In this document: in pieces, positions 16,430 to 24,281 of the stretch
Layout of the letters: each line of letters begins with the position of its first letter
Position numbering within the stretch: position 1 is the first letter of the stretch
NCBI RefSeq assembly: GCF_000737195.2
Contig: NZ_JALM01000016.1
Coordinates: 160,817 to 224,816 of the forward strand
Direction of reading: 5' to 3'
DNA length: 64,000 nucleotides
From: Sciscionella sediminilitoris
GTDB lineage: Bacteria; Actinomycetota; Actinomycetes; Mycobacteriales; Pseudonocardiaceae
The notes under the pieces: generated by a model
The model's database searches: none
Told to the model about the DNA's origin: nothing
The model's input: only the letters and a program-made list of their open reading frames with translations
Position numbers and translations under genes: made by a program

Positions 16430-17002
16430 TACTACTCGACGGCCGAGAAGTCCGTATCAGACCTTTCGACATGTGAGTCGGTCATACGGTCTGTCCCACA
16501 CATAATCCCGGTTATGTCGAGTTCAGACCAAGAGACCTGAGGGCGAACCTCAAGGACAGTTGGTTCGACAAGTACTTGTGAGACATGTGTCTCTGGGCAT
16601 CGATAAAATCGTATACTGATCGTATAAGAGTATTCCTCAAGTTTGATTCAAGGAGTCATACCGCTCCTTTGGTTCATCGTTGACACCAAGGACAGCCGAT
16701 TCAAATATCTGGTACACCAAAATTGAAAAGCTGACATGCAAGGTATTGACAGACCGTTGTTCGAATCCAAACCCTCCCCTCACTCTCATTACGGCGTGTC
16801 AATCATGAAAGAATGTACGGCTCGCAGGAGTCGAATCGTCGAACGTTCACTATCGATCGGTTAGGATACTTATTGAGCAGACCAGACAGACGTCTCGTTC
16901 TTTAAGGGCCTATGGTCGGACTACTTGCGATGATAGTCGGTTACGATACGATCCGGAGTAGCGACATCCGGTACGTTTGTTCAAAACGGGGAGGCCATAC
17001 CG
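16430..17002. other. AT-rich non-coding region with dense symmetric motifs upstream of recombinase
   Basis: Base composition shifts sharply from the G/C-rich surroundings and returns at the recombinase gene. No gene is supported. Direct repeats of ATCGTATA lie at 16609-16616 and 16620-16627 (11-base period). Inverted repeats include CAAGTACTTG at 16570-16579, GAGACA/TGTCTC arms at 16581-16594, and CGAT/ATCG arms at 16602-16612. TATACT at 16613 could be a -10 box. The region could hold recombinase binding or attachment sites; that is inference. Confidence 0.6.
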
Positions 17003-18031
17003 ATGACCGATCTGCCGTTCCTGCCCGGACCGGCGACGGAACCCCCGCGGCCGGTGGAGATCTACCTGCCGCCCACCGGATACCGCCTCGATCAGCTCGT
17101 GGCGTCCTTCCTGGCGGATCCGCGATTCGGGGCGAACACGGCCGAGGCCTATCGTCGCGACCTGCGGACTTTCCTGCAGTGGTGCGACCGGAACGAACTC
17201 GACCCACTGACCCTGGGGCTACCCGAGATCAACGTGTTCAGCACCTGGCTGAAGCAGACCCCGAGCGAACGCACCGGCAGGGTTCGCTCCGATCGCACGA
17301 TCGCCCGCGCGGTGAACGCGATCTCGAGTTTTTACACCTACCTGAACCGCGCTGGAGCGATGCACTATCAGCCTGCCGCTGGGGCCGGTCGCCCCAAGGT
17401 GGAGCGCAAGCAGTCCAGGACCCGTCCGCTCACCGAGCAGCAGGCCGCGTCCCTGTGCCGGCTCGCCCCGGACGAGGCTCCGCGTACCTGGCCGCCGCTG
17501 TGCGCCCAGCTGACCATGCACCTGCTGGTGGACCTCGGCGCGCGAGTTTCGGAGCTGTGCAACGCCGACCTCGGGCACCTCGGCTACCGGGTGGACGGGA
17601 CCGGCACCGAATGGCGGGTGATCGAACTGCGCATGAAGGGCGGCAAACTCCGTTACCGGCCCGTCCCGCTGCAGCTCACTCCCCTGCTCGATGCCTGGCT
17701 CGCCGCACGGATCGCCGCGCCGGACCAGCAGGCACTGCTCGTCGACCGGGACGGTGACCGCGTCACCCGCGCCCGAGTGGACACCCTGGTGAAGACCCTT
17801 GCCGCGGCCGCGAATGTGCCGCAGCCGCACGAGATCAGTCCGCACTCGGCGCGGCACGCGTTCAACACGATCGCCCGGCTGCGTGGGGCCTCCCTGGAAG
17901 GGCGCCAGCACGCGCTCGGTCACGCCTCACCGGAGACGACCCAGCTCTACGATCACGCGGGCGAATCCCTGGCCGCCGATCCGGCCCATCTGGTCGCCTC
18001 CGCGACGTTCACCGGACCGACCGAGCGGTAG
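17003..18031 (+). CDS. tyrosine recombinase/integrase
   Basis: A 342-aa site-specific recombinase. The N-terminal SAM-like core-binding domain (about 28-125) contains NTAEAYRRDLRTFLQWC. The catalytic domain (about 140-330) has Arg181 in GARVSEL, Lys212 in MKGGKLRY, the H-S-A-R box (His281, Arg284), His307 in GHASPETT and nucleophile Tyr316 in TQLYDHA. All catalytic residues are present. The ATG at 17003 has a GGGGAGG Shine-Dalgarno. It sits between the AT-rich block and a decayed MerR gene and has host-like G/C content. It may be an integrated-element integrase or a phase-variation recombinase. Confidence 0.9.
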   Translation: MTDLPFLPGPATEPPRPVEIYLPPTGYRLDQLVASFLADPRFGANTAEAYRRDLRTFLQWCDRNELDPLTLGLPEINVFSTWLKQTPSERTGRVRSDRTIARAVNAISSFYTYLNRAGAMHYQPAAGAGRPKVERKQSRTRPLTEQQAASLCRLAPDEAPRTWPPLCAQLTMHLLVDLGARVSELCNADLGHLGYRVDGTGTEWRVIELRMKGGKLRYRPVPLQLTPLLDAWLAARIAAPDQQALLVDRDGDRVTRARVDTLVKTLAAAANVPQPHEISPHSARHAFNTIARLRGASLEGRQHALGHASPETTQLYDHAGESLAADPAHLVASATFTGPTER

Positions 18032-18052
18032 GGCGAGCGCAAGCTCTCGATC

Positions 18053-18380
18053 ATGCGGACCGGCGAGTTGTCCAAGCACACCGGGGCGAGTCCGCGTTCC
18101 CCGCGGCACCAGGAAGCGCAGGGTCTGCTGACCAGCTCGCGCCCGGGCAGAGCCGCGACCGTGGCGCGGTGGCCGCAGCAGCTGTTCGGCGCGGGCCTGT
18201 CCAGCCGAGTGATCGCGACCGTGCTGCCGTGCGTGCAGGCCCCGGCGATGCGGGCGTAGCCGACCTCGCGTTCGAGACGATGACGCGCCAGCGTGAGCGG
18301 ATCGCCGCCGAGAACGCGCATCTGCCCGAGACCCCAGCGCCGAGGATCACGGCGGTACACCCACGCTCCGCCGCTCCGGC
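18053..18380 (+). pseudogene. decayed MerR-family regulator
   Basis: From ATG 18053 the frame reads MRTGELSKHTGASPRS, then EAQGLLTSSRPG and FGAGLSSRVIATVLPCVQ, a clear MerR HTH and helix pattern. The usual LRYYE is replaced by PRHQE, and the frame stops at 18259. The family continues in another frame with FETMTRQRERIAAENAHL, the expected coiled-coil helix. So it is a frameshifted relic. It is related to the intact MerR gene at 20423, which has LPSRTIREVLPF in the same place. Confidence 0.7.
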
Positions 18381-18486
18381 CGCCCCGCGACCGTCGAGAA
18401 CGGCCAGGCTTCGGGCAAGGTCGTCATCACAAGGCCCTGAACGGGAGCGAGCTCGACAATCCCCCGGAGACCTCGATCACGAAGGT

Positions 18487-18515
18487 TTCATACCTATACC
18501 CCCTAGGGGTATAAT
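18487..18515 (+). promoter_or_regulatory. promoter overlapped by a metal-sensor-type (CsoR-like) operator
   Basis: TTCATA (18487-18492) and TATAAT (18510-18515) form a promoter with a 17-base spacer. The inverted repeat TATACCCC-CTA-GGGGTATA (18495-18513) fills the spacer and overlaps the -10 box. C-tract/G-tract dyads flanked by AT are typical of CsoR/RcnR-family sites. Binding here would block polymerase. The cognate regulator is not visible in the window. Confidence 0.7.
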
Positions 18516-18539
18516 GAACCGAGATCGAAGGAGGTCGCC

Positions 18540-19019
18540 ATGTCCGAGGCATCCGCCACTTGGCGGAACACATCCTGGAAGAGCGCCGCACAGGCCACCC
18601 TGCACTGCCTCACCGGCTGCGCCATCGGTGAGATCGTGGGCATGGTGATCGGTACCGCGGCCGGGTTGAGCAACGGTACGACGATCGTGCTCTCGGTCGC
18701 CCTCGCCTTCGTGTTCGGTTACGCCCTGACCATGCGCGGGGTGCGGCGCAGCGGCCTGAGCCTGCGCCAGGCGCTGCGCATCGCGCTCGCCGCCGACACG
18801 GTGTCGATCCTGGTGATGGAGCTGATCGACAATCTGTTCATGGTGGTCGTTCCCGGGGCGATGAACGCGGGCCTGCTCACCGCGCTGTTCTGGTCGTCCC
18901 TGGCCGGTTCCCTCGTGCTCGCCTTCCTCGTCACGACCCCGGTCAACCGCTGGATGATCAGCCGGGGCAAGGGACATGCCGTGGCACACGCGCACCATCA
19001 CGGCCACGCACACGCCTGA
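18540..19019 (+). CDS. DUF4396 membrane protein with His-rich tail
   Basis: A 159-aa integral membrane protein of the DUF4396 family. Hydrophobic segments lie at about 24-44, 47-65, 80-100 and 110-135. The C-terminus is His-rich: HAVAHAHHHGHAHA, a likely metal-binding tail. GAAGGAGG precedes ATG 18540. The CsoR-type operator upstream fits a metal-responsive (copper or nickel) role, inferred from the operator and His tail. The family has no assigned function that I know of. Confidence 0.85.
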   Translation: MSEASATWRNTSWKSAAQATLHCLTGCAIGEIVGMVIGTAAGLSNGTTIVLSVALAFVFGYALTMRGVRRSGLSLRQALRIALAADTVSILVMELIDNLFMVVVPGAMNAGLLTALFWSSLAGSLVLAFLVTTPVNRWMISRGKGHAVAHAHHHGHAHA

Positions 19020-19045
19020 GCGGAGCGGTATTTCGAGAACGGGTT

Positions 19046-19210
19046 CAGACCCCCGGCGAGCCGGAGCAGTTCTTCCGTCTGGACAAGAAGGCGCTGGGTC
19101 TGGCGCGAGCGAAGCTCCGTCCGGCGACAAGACTGGGGTGGGCCGTGCAGTGGGGCACGGTGCGGATCTTCGGGATCTTCCTGATCGAGGACTCCACGAT
19201 GGTCCCGGCC
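19046..19210 (+). pseudogene. Tn3-family transposase N-terminal (DUF4158) remnant
   Basis: One frame reads EPEQFFRLDKKALGLARAK, then LRPATRLGWAVQWGTVRIFG, then IFLIEDSTMVP. This is the DUF4158 signature of Tn3-type transposases (F-x-LD, RLGWAVQWGTVR, G-x-FL, VP). The frame breaks right after VP and no catalytic domain follows. It lies between the DUF4396 and NmrA genes and marks past transposition. Confidence 0.6.
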
Positions 19211-19240
19211 TCCGCACGCTCGCGCCGATCGGACGATGAC

Positions 19241-19281
19241 TGTTCTCGGCGCCAACCGCTGTGCTGATGTTCCCCGATGCC
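19241..19281 (+). repeat. diverged 41-base repeat, copy A
   Basis: This 41-base stretch matches 20824-20864 at 32 of 41 positions by my count, including the shared block GATGTTCCCCGA. The two copies flank the NmrA/MerR gene pair in direct orientation. The origin is unknown. Confidence 0.4.
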
Positions 19282-19294
19282 TGGAAGGCCTCGT

Positions 19295-20212
19295 TCAGCG
19301 CCGAGCGATTCCCGTGTCCGTGGAACGGAGCGCCGCATCGAGGAGGCCCGCACCAGGGCCCGCCAGCCAGCGGTCGAAGCGCAGCAGGAACGGGAATTCC
19401 TTGCGCAGGGCGTCTAGGTTCGCGTTTCCCACCAGCCTGCCGTCGTCTACGAGTGCTTCCAACTTGCCGAGGACCTCGTCCTGTGCCTGCGGGATCGTCG
19501 GCAGGCGGCTGTAGCCGATCGGTCGACCGGCGGCCCGGGTCAGCTGCCCGGCCAGGGCGTTGCCGGTGAGAGCGTCACCGGCGATCTCCATGGTGCGGCC
19601 GGCGTAGCTTTCGGGTGAGCCGAAGACCGCGGCGACGATGCGGCCGATGTCGCGTACCGCGATGAACTGCATGGCCTGGTCGGGGCGCATCAGGAAGGAC
19701 AGGCACCCCCGGTCGAGGCCGATTTCGGGGGTCACCAGGAGGTCCATGAACGTGGCTGGCCGAATGATGGTGCTGGCGATGCCCAGATTCCGGACATGGG
19801 CCTCGATACGGCTCTTGGTGTCGAGATGGTCGACGCCCGTTGTCGAGCCCGCGGTGACCGCCGAGCTGTAGACAAGGTGGGCGACGCCGCAGCGCTCGGC
19901 GATGTCGGCCACCGCCGTGCCGAAGCGGACCTCGTCCTCGTTGGTCACACCGGCGCCGGCCTGGCCGGAGTTCGGCTGGACACTGAAGACACCGTGGGCG
20001 TCGGCGAAGGCCGCGCGAAGCGACTCCGGATCCCCAAGGTCGCCGCGGACGGTTTCGACGCCGGAGGCGGTGAGGGACCGGGCCCGGGAGCCGGACGGAT
20101 CGCGCACGACCGCGCGCACCGCCCAGCCGTCGGCCCGCAGCGCAGCGGCGACCGATCCGCCCTGCTGCCCCGTGGCGCCCAGGACGACGACGGTTTTGTC
20201 GATGTTGGTCAT
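19295..20212 (-). CDS. NmrA/HSCARG family NAD(P)-binding protein
   Basis: A 305-aa atypical short-chain dehydrogenase of the NmrA type. The NADP-binding glycine motif is VVVLGATGQQGGSVAAAL (about 8-25), followed by RAVVRDPSGSRA. It lacks the SDR Y-x-x-x-K. Members sense the NADP(H) state or reduce quinone-like substrates. It is divergent from a MerR gene, and its promoter seems to contain the MerR operator at 20368-20387. ATG 20212 is chosen from the MTNIDKTVVVLGATG opening; the Shine-Dalgarno is weak. Confidence 0.87.
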   Translation of the reverse strand: MTNIDKTVVVLGATGQQGGSVAAALRADGWAVRAVVRDPSGSRARSLTASGVETVRGDLGDPESLRAAFADAHGVFSVQPNSGQAGAGVTNEDEVRFGTAVADIAERCGVAHLVYSSAVTAGSTTGVDHLDTKSRIEAHVRNLGIASTIIRPATFMDLLVTPEIGLDRGCLSFLMRPDQAMQFIAVRDIGRIVAAVFGSPESYAGRTMEIAGDALTGNALAGQLTRAAGRPIGYSRLPTIPQAQDEVLGKLEALVDDGRLVGNANLDALRKEFPFLLRFDRWLAGPGAGLLDAALRSTDTGIARR

Positions 20213-20361
20213 GCCGACCACGCTGCGCTTTCGGCGATCACGGACGTGTTCCTGATAAACATTGCTGACTCTTCCCGGGATTCTGCGGGGTGAGTCGGAG
20301 ATGTGCTGGTCACAGGTGTGCTCCAGAGTTTCCAAGGGGTGGTTCGCGCCGTGTCCGCTAC

Positions 20362-20393
20362 GCTAAAACCTGACGCCGACGTCAGGTGCAAGC
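20362..20393 (-). promoter_or_regulatory. MerR-type operator in elongated promoter spacer
   Basis: The dyad ACCTGAC-GCCGAC-GTCAGGT occupies 20368-20387. Read on the minus strand, TTGCAC lies just upstream of it and TAGCGT just downstream, with about 20 bases between. An overlong 19-20 base spacer around the dyad is the hallmark of MerR-activated promoters. It would drive the NmrA gene. Confidence 0.6.
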
Positions 20394-20422
20394 CAGACGT
20401 GGAGTCGAGTCAGGAGGCCGGG

Positions 20423-20785
20423 ATGCGGATCGGAGAGGTCGCCGCGAAGGCGGGCGTCAGCGTCCGGGCGCTGCGCTACTACGAGCAGCAGGACTTGCTG
20501 CACTCCACCCGGAATCCGGGAGGCCAGCGCCAGTATCCCGCCGGTGCCGTCGAACGGGTCAGGCTTATCCAACAGCTCTATTCCGTGGGCTTGCCCAGCA
20601 GAACCATCCGCGAGGTGCTGCCGTTCGCCGACTCCGGTGAGATGTCACCGGAACTGCTGGAGCTGCTCGCGGCCGAACGCGACCGCCTCGACCGGCAGAT
20701 GACGGACCTGCGAGAGGTGCGCAACCGGCTGCACGACTGCATCACCGAGGCGCGGAATCAGGCCGGAGCAGGAAGTCCATCCTGA
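20423..20785 (+). CDS. MerR-family transcriptional regulator
   Basis: A 120-aa MerR regulator. The winged HTH reads MRIGEVAAKAGVSVRALRYYEQQDLL (1-26), followed by GGQRQYPAGAVERVRLIQQL. A dimerising coiled coil runs from about 80 to 115. No Cys pair typical of metal sensors is present; Cys112 in LHDCITEA is single. It is divergent from the NmrA reductase that it probably activates. ATG 20423 fits the family start and has AGGAGG upstream. Confidence 0.9.
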   Translation: MRIGEVAAKAGVSVRALRYYEQQDLLHSTRNPGGQRQYPAGAVERVRLIQQLYSVGLPSRTIREVLPFADSGEMSPELLELLAAERDRLDRQMTDLREVRNRLHDCITEARNQAGAGSPS

Positions 20786-20823
20786 AGCAGGGGCGGCCAC
20801 ACTCGCACGGCCCGGACGGCGGT

Positions 20824-20864
20824 CGTTCTCCCCGATAACCGTTGTACCGATGTTCCCCGAGGCC
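20824..20864 (+). repeat. diverged 41-base repeat, copy B
   Basis: This is the partner of 19241-19281. It lies in the 255-base gap between the MerR gene and the phosphotransferase gene, in which I see no intact gene. Confidence 0.4.
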
Positions 20865-21040
20865 GTGATCGAGAACGCGTGCCGGGTTCATCCGGAGGAA
20901 TACGGCGGGCCCGGTCTGGTCGTCATGGCCGAGCGCCCCGGCTGACGATCGTCAGGAATCGAAGCGGCAAAGGCTCTTCTGCCGGGACTCACCACCTGAC
21001 GCCACCGCCATCTTCCGTTCGGATACTCCCCGAGGGCCGC

Positions 21041-22090
21041 TCAGTGCTCGCCGGTACGCGCGGCGAGCCCGTTCTCGATGAGCCGCAGCACGATGTTCCC
21101 CATCTGTTCGAAGCCCGCGCCGACGGTGCCCCCGGTGCTGAACCGGTAGTGAATGCCTTCGAGGATCACCGCGAGCTTGTAGCAGCCGAGCGCCACGTAC
21201 CAGTGCAGTTCGCCGATATCGGTGCCGGAATAGCGGGCGTAGTGCTCGGCGAGCTCGGCGAAGGTCGGGAATCCCGAGCGTTTGGTGAGCCCGCCGGTGA
21301 TCGGGTCCGCCGAGCTGTCCGACTCCCCCGTTCCCGTCCAGTAGACGTACAGCAGGCCGAGATCGGCGAGCGGATCGCCGAGCGTGGCCATCTCCCAATC
21401 GAGCACCGCGGTGATCTCCAGGGGATCCGCCCGCACCAGCGCGTTGTCCAGGCGGTAGTCCCCGTGCACGATCGCGGCCCTACGTGATTCCGGAATATTC
21501 GCGCGCAGCCAGGAGGCCAGTTCCTCGATCCCCGGGAGTTCCCGGCTGCGCGAGGATTCGAGCTGCTTGCCGAACCGGTCGAGCTGGCGGCGCAGATAGC
21601 CGTCCGGTTTACCGAACTCGCCGAGGCCGACCCGATCCGGATCGATGGCGTGCAGCTCCGCCAGTACCTCTACCAGCCGCAGGGAGACCGCGCGGGCCTG
21701 TTCGTCGGACATCCAGGCGGCATCCTCGAGGGAGCGCATCGCCACCCCGTCGACCCGCTGCATGAGATAGAACGGTGCACCCAGCACCTCGGCCTCGGTG
21801 CACAGCAGTTCGGTGTGCGGAACCGGAACCGGGCTCGCTTCCAGAGCGCTCAGCACCCGGAACTCGCGACTCATGTCGTGCGCGGTCGCCAGCACGTGCG
21901 ACAGCGGCGGACGGCGCAGTACCAGTTCCCGCTGCCCATCGGTGACCACGTAGGTCAGGTTCGACCGCCCGCCCGCGATCAGGCGCCCGGAAAGCTCACC
22001 GGTGAACAGGCCCGGTCGCGCGGTATCCAGGTATCCACGGAGTGCGGCAAGATCAAGTCCGGGCAGCGCGGAGGCGGTGTCCTCTGTCAT
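21041..22090 (-). CDS. phosphotransferase (APH/ACAD10-like) family protein
   Basis: A 349-aa aminoglycoside-phosphotransferase-fold kinase. Motifs are LIAGGRSNLTYVV (nucleotide loop, about 41-53), ELVLRRPP (Lys/Arg of the beta-3 strand), IVHGDYRLDN (catalytic loop) and AVLDWEMATLGDPLADL (metal-binding). This subgroup is related to the kinase part of ACAD10/11 and often accompanies acyl-CoA metabolism; an antibiotic substrate is unlikely. Its start, ATG 22090, is divergent from the amidohydrolase gene 55 bases away. Confidence 0.88.
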   Translation of the reverse strand: MTEDTASALPGLDLAALRGYLDTARPGLFTGELSGRLIAGGRSNLTYVVTDGQRELVLRRPPLSHVLATAHDMSREFRVLSALEASPVPVPHTELLCTEAEVLGAPFYLMQRVDGVAMRSLEDAAWMSDEQARAVSLRLVEVLAELHAIDPDRVGLGEFGKPDGYLRRQLDRFGKQLESSRSRELPGIEELASWLRANIPESRRAAIVHGDYRLDNALVRADPLEITAVLDWEMATLGDPLADLGLLYVYWTGTGESDSSADPITGGLTKRSGFPTFAELAEHYARYSGTDIGELHWYVALGCYKLAVILEGIHYRFSTGGTVGAGFEQMGNIVLRLIENGLAARTGEH

Positions 22091-22145
22091 GGACGGACAC
22101 GGTACCGACCAGCCGGTATGTCCGGCAAGAGAGGTGGTGCACGAG

Positions 22146-23582
22146 GTGAGTGATGCGGTGCTGCTGCGTGGCGTGCGAGTCGGAAGCGAGGGACCGGTCG
22201 CGGATGTGCGACTGGCCGATGGGCGGATCGCCGCGATCGAGGAACCCGGCGCCCGGACGGACGGCGCCGAGGTGCTCGAGGGCGGCACCCTGCTCCCCGG
22301 ACTGGTCGACGGGCACGCGCATCTGTTGCAGTGGGCACAGTTCCGCCATCGGATCGACCTGTCCGGTGCCGCTTCGGCCGCCGCCGCGGCACGGCTGATG
22401 GCCGCGGGGCCACACGACGGTGAGCTGCTGCTCGGCGCCGGGTTCACCGACGGTCTGTGGCCGGACAGCCCGCACAAGAGCACTCTCGACGCGGTCCTCG
22501 GCGATCAGCCCGCGGTGTTGTTGAGCAAGGATCTGCACACACTCTGGTGCAACTCCCCCGCCCTGCGACTGCTCGGCAGGGACCATCCGAGCGGGGTGTT
22601 CGTGGAGGACGAATGCATGCGGATCACCGCGGAACTGCCCCGGCCCGCGCTCACCGTCACCGACGAATGGGTACTGGAGGCCACCGAGGCCGCTGCCGCG
22701 CGCGGGGTCACCGCGATCAGTGACTACGAGTTCACCGATACCGTCACCGACTGGACCAGGCGCCTGGAGATCCGCTCGCCGAGTACCCGGGTGCGGTGCG
22801 TGCTCGCCAGGTATCTGCTCGAGGAGGCGATCGAGCGCGGGCACCGTACCGGGACGCCGATCGCCGAACTGCTCACCGTCGGCCCGTACAAGCTGTTCGT
22901 GGACGGCTCGCTGAACACCAGGACCGCGTACTGCCTGGAGCCGTATCCGGACACCGAGAGCACCGGTGAACTGGTCACGCCGCCCGCGGAACTCGAACCG
23001 CTCGTGCACCGTGCCGTCGCCGCGGGCATCACCCCGGCGCTGCACGCCATCGGGGACGCCGCGACCCGGATCGCCCTGGACGCCTTCGAGCGCTGTGGCA
23101 GCGGCGGGCGGATCGAGCACGCTCAGCTGGTCGCCGAGGCCGACCTGGCGCGGTTCGCCCGGCTCGGAGTGATCGCGAGCGTGCAGCCCGGGCACTGCCC
23201 GGACGACCGGGATGTGGCCGAGCGGTACTGGGCGGGCCGGACCGCGCTCGCCTACCCCTACGCGGCCCTGCACCGTGCGGGTGCCCGGCTGGAGTTCAGC
23301 TCGGATGCGCCGGTCGCCCCGCTCGATCCCTGGGACGCGATCGCCTCGGCGGTCACCAGGACCGATGACGAACGCCCGCCGTGGCATCCGGAGCAGTGCC
23401 TGCCGCTTGCGGTCGCCCTGGCCGCGGCGGCCGGCGGGCGTACCGCGATCCGCGAAGGAGACCCCGCCGATCTGGTGCTCACCTCGGTGGATCCCGCCGA
23501 GCTCGATCCGCACGGACTGCGCGAGATTCCGGTCCGCGCGACCTTCCTGGCCGGGGTACCCAGCTATCGCGGCGAGGACTGA
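22146..23582 (+). CDS. amidohydrolase family protein (YtcJ-like)
   Basis: A 478-aa metal-dependent amidohydrolase. The metal site motif is LVDGHAHLLQW (about 54-64). Further elements are VDGSLNTRTAY, LHAIGDAATRIALDAF (metal His), RIEHAQLVAEADL, and FSSDAPVAPLDPW (catalytic Asp). The length is slightly short for YtcJ-type exoenzymes. The GTG at 22146 is preferred; GTG codons at 22134 and 22137 in frame are alternatives with an AGAGAGG Shine-Dalgarno partly overlapping. The substrate is unknown. Confidence 0.87.
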   Translation: MSDAVLLRGVRVGSEGPVADVRLADGRIAAIEEPGARTDGAEVLEGGTLLPGLVDGHAHLLQWAQFRHRIDLSGAASAAAAARLMAAGPHDGELLLGAGFTDGLWPDSPHKSTLDAVLGDQPAVLLSKDLHTLWCNSPALRLLGRDHPSGVFVEDECMRITAELPRPALTVTDEWVLEATEAAAARGVTAISDYEFTDTVTDWTRRLEIRSPSTRVRCVLARYLLEEAIERGHRTGTPIAELLTVGPYKLFVDGSLNTRTAYCLEPYPDTESTGELVTPPAELEPLVHRAVAAGITPALHAIGDAATRIALDAFERCGSGGRIEHAQLVAEADLARFARLGVIASVQPGHCPDDRDVAERYWAGRTALAYPYAALHRAGARLEFSSDAPVAPLDPWDAIASAVTRTDDERPPWHPEQCLPLAVALAAAAGGRTAIREGDPADLVLTSVDPAELDPHGLREIPVRATFLAGVPSYRGED

Positions 23583-23754
23583 GCGGCACACCGAAGGCAC
23601 CGGTGCCGATCACCCCCATCAGGTCGGCACCGGCGTCTTCGGTGGGTGTCCCGCTCCCCCGTACCGACCGGGACATCCGCGCCGGTGACTGCTACCGGCG
23701 CTGACGGACCAGCAGGGGCGCCAGTCCGCGCGAAGGAATACCGTCAATCTGACT

Positions 23755-23813
23755 GGTATACTTGACACCGCTCAATTAACGTATGGTGTACCTGACTAAA
23801 TGTCAAGTATGCC
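23755..23813. promoter_or_regulatory. cluster of inverted/direct repeats, candidate XRE operators
   Basis: GGTATACTTGACA (23755-23767) and TGTCAAGTATGCC (23801-23813) are inverted copies matching at 12 of 13 positions, 33 bases apart. A third, looser copy reads GGTGTACCTGACT between them in direct orientation. The local sequence is AT-rich and lies within the 294-base gap before the XRE gene. The first arm contains TATACT and TTGACA hexamers, so regulator binding would overlap promoter elements. Confidence 0.6.
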
Positions 23814-23876
23814 GTACATGTGAGGTATCGCGTATGGGTATCACGACGCCCATGCGGGTGAGAGAGGGGTAACCGG

Positions 23877-24281
23877 ATGGCCGGGGAAGAGGAATCGGAG
23901 AACGCCTTCGCCTCCAGACTTCAGCGTCTCTTCGCGAGCGTGCGGCGCGAGGACGGCTCGAAATACGGTAAGGCGGAGGTCGCGGCGGCCGTGGGAATTT
24001 CGCGCGGATACCTCTACGAGTTGCTCAACGGGAAGTACGATCCGGGCTACACACTGGTAGAAAGGATCGCCGGCTTCTTCGAGGTTCCGCTGGAGTACTT
24101 CAGTTCCTCCGCGAAGGGGCAGGAACTGAATCGCCAGTACGAGCTGCTGGCCAAGCTGGGGGCGGAGAAGGTCGACCGGCTGGCCACCCGGGCCAGTCAG
24201 CTCTCCCCGGAAGGCTTGCGGTCCGTGCTCGAATACATCGATTTCCAGGCCAGCCGAGACCGAGGAGAGGCCCGTGAGTGA
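23877..24281 (+). CDS. XRE-family helix-turn-helix regulator
   Basis: A 134-aa small XRE protein. The HTH core is KAEVAAAVGISRGYLYELLNGKYDPGY (about 33-59), followed by FFEVPLEYFSSSAKG, a pattern common in regulators controlled by ImmA-type peptidases. The C-terminal half is helical and charged. It is the first gene of a four-gene operon (hydrolase, ImmA/IrrE, MAB_1171c) and probably represses it through the repeats at 23755-23813. The hydrolase start overlaps its end by 8 bases. Confidence 0.88.
   Translation: MAGEEESENAFASRLQRLFASVRREDGSKYGKAEVAAAVGISRGYLYELLNGKYDPGYTLVERIAGFFEVPLEYFSSSAKGQELNRQYELLAKLGAEKVDRLATRASQLSPEGLRSVLEYIDFQASRDRGEARE

Noticed and set aside
16760..16785. GTTCGAATCC resembling a tRNA T-loop, possibly an attachment site in a tRNA 3' end
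   Set aside because: The flanking bases do not pair as a T-stem and no acceptor or anticodon arms are found upstream.
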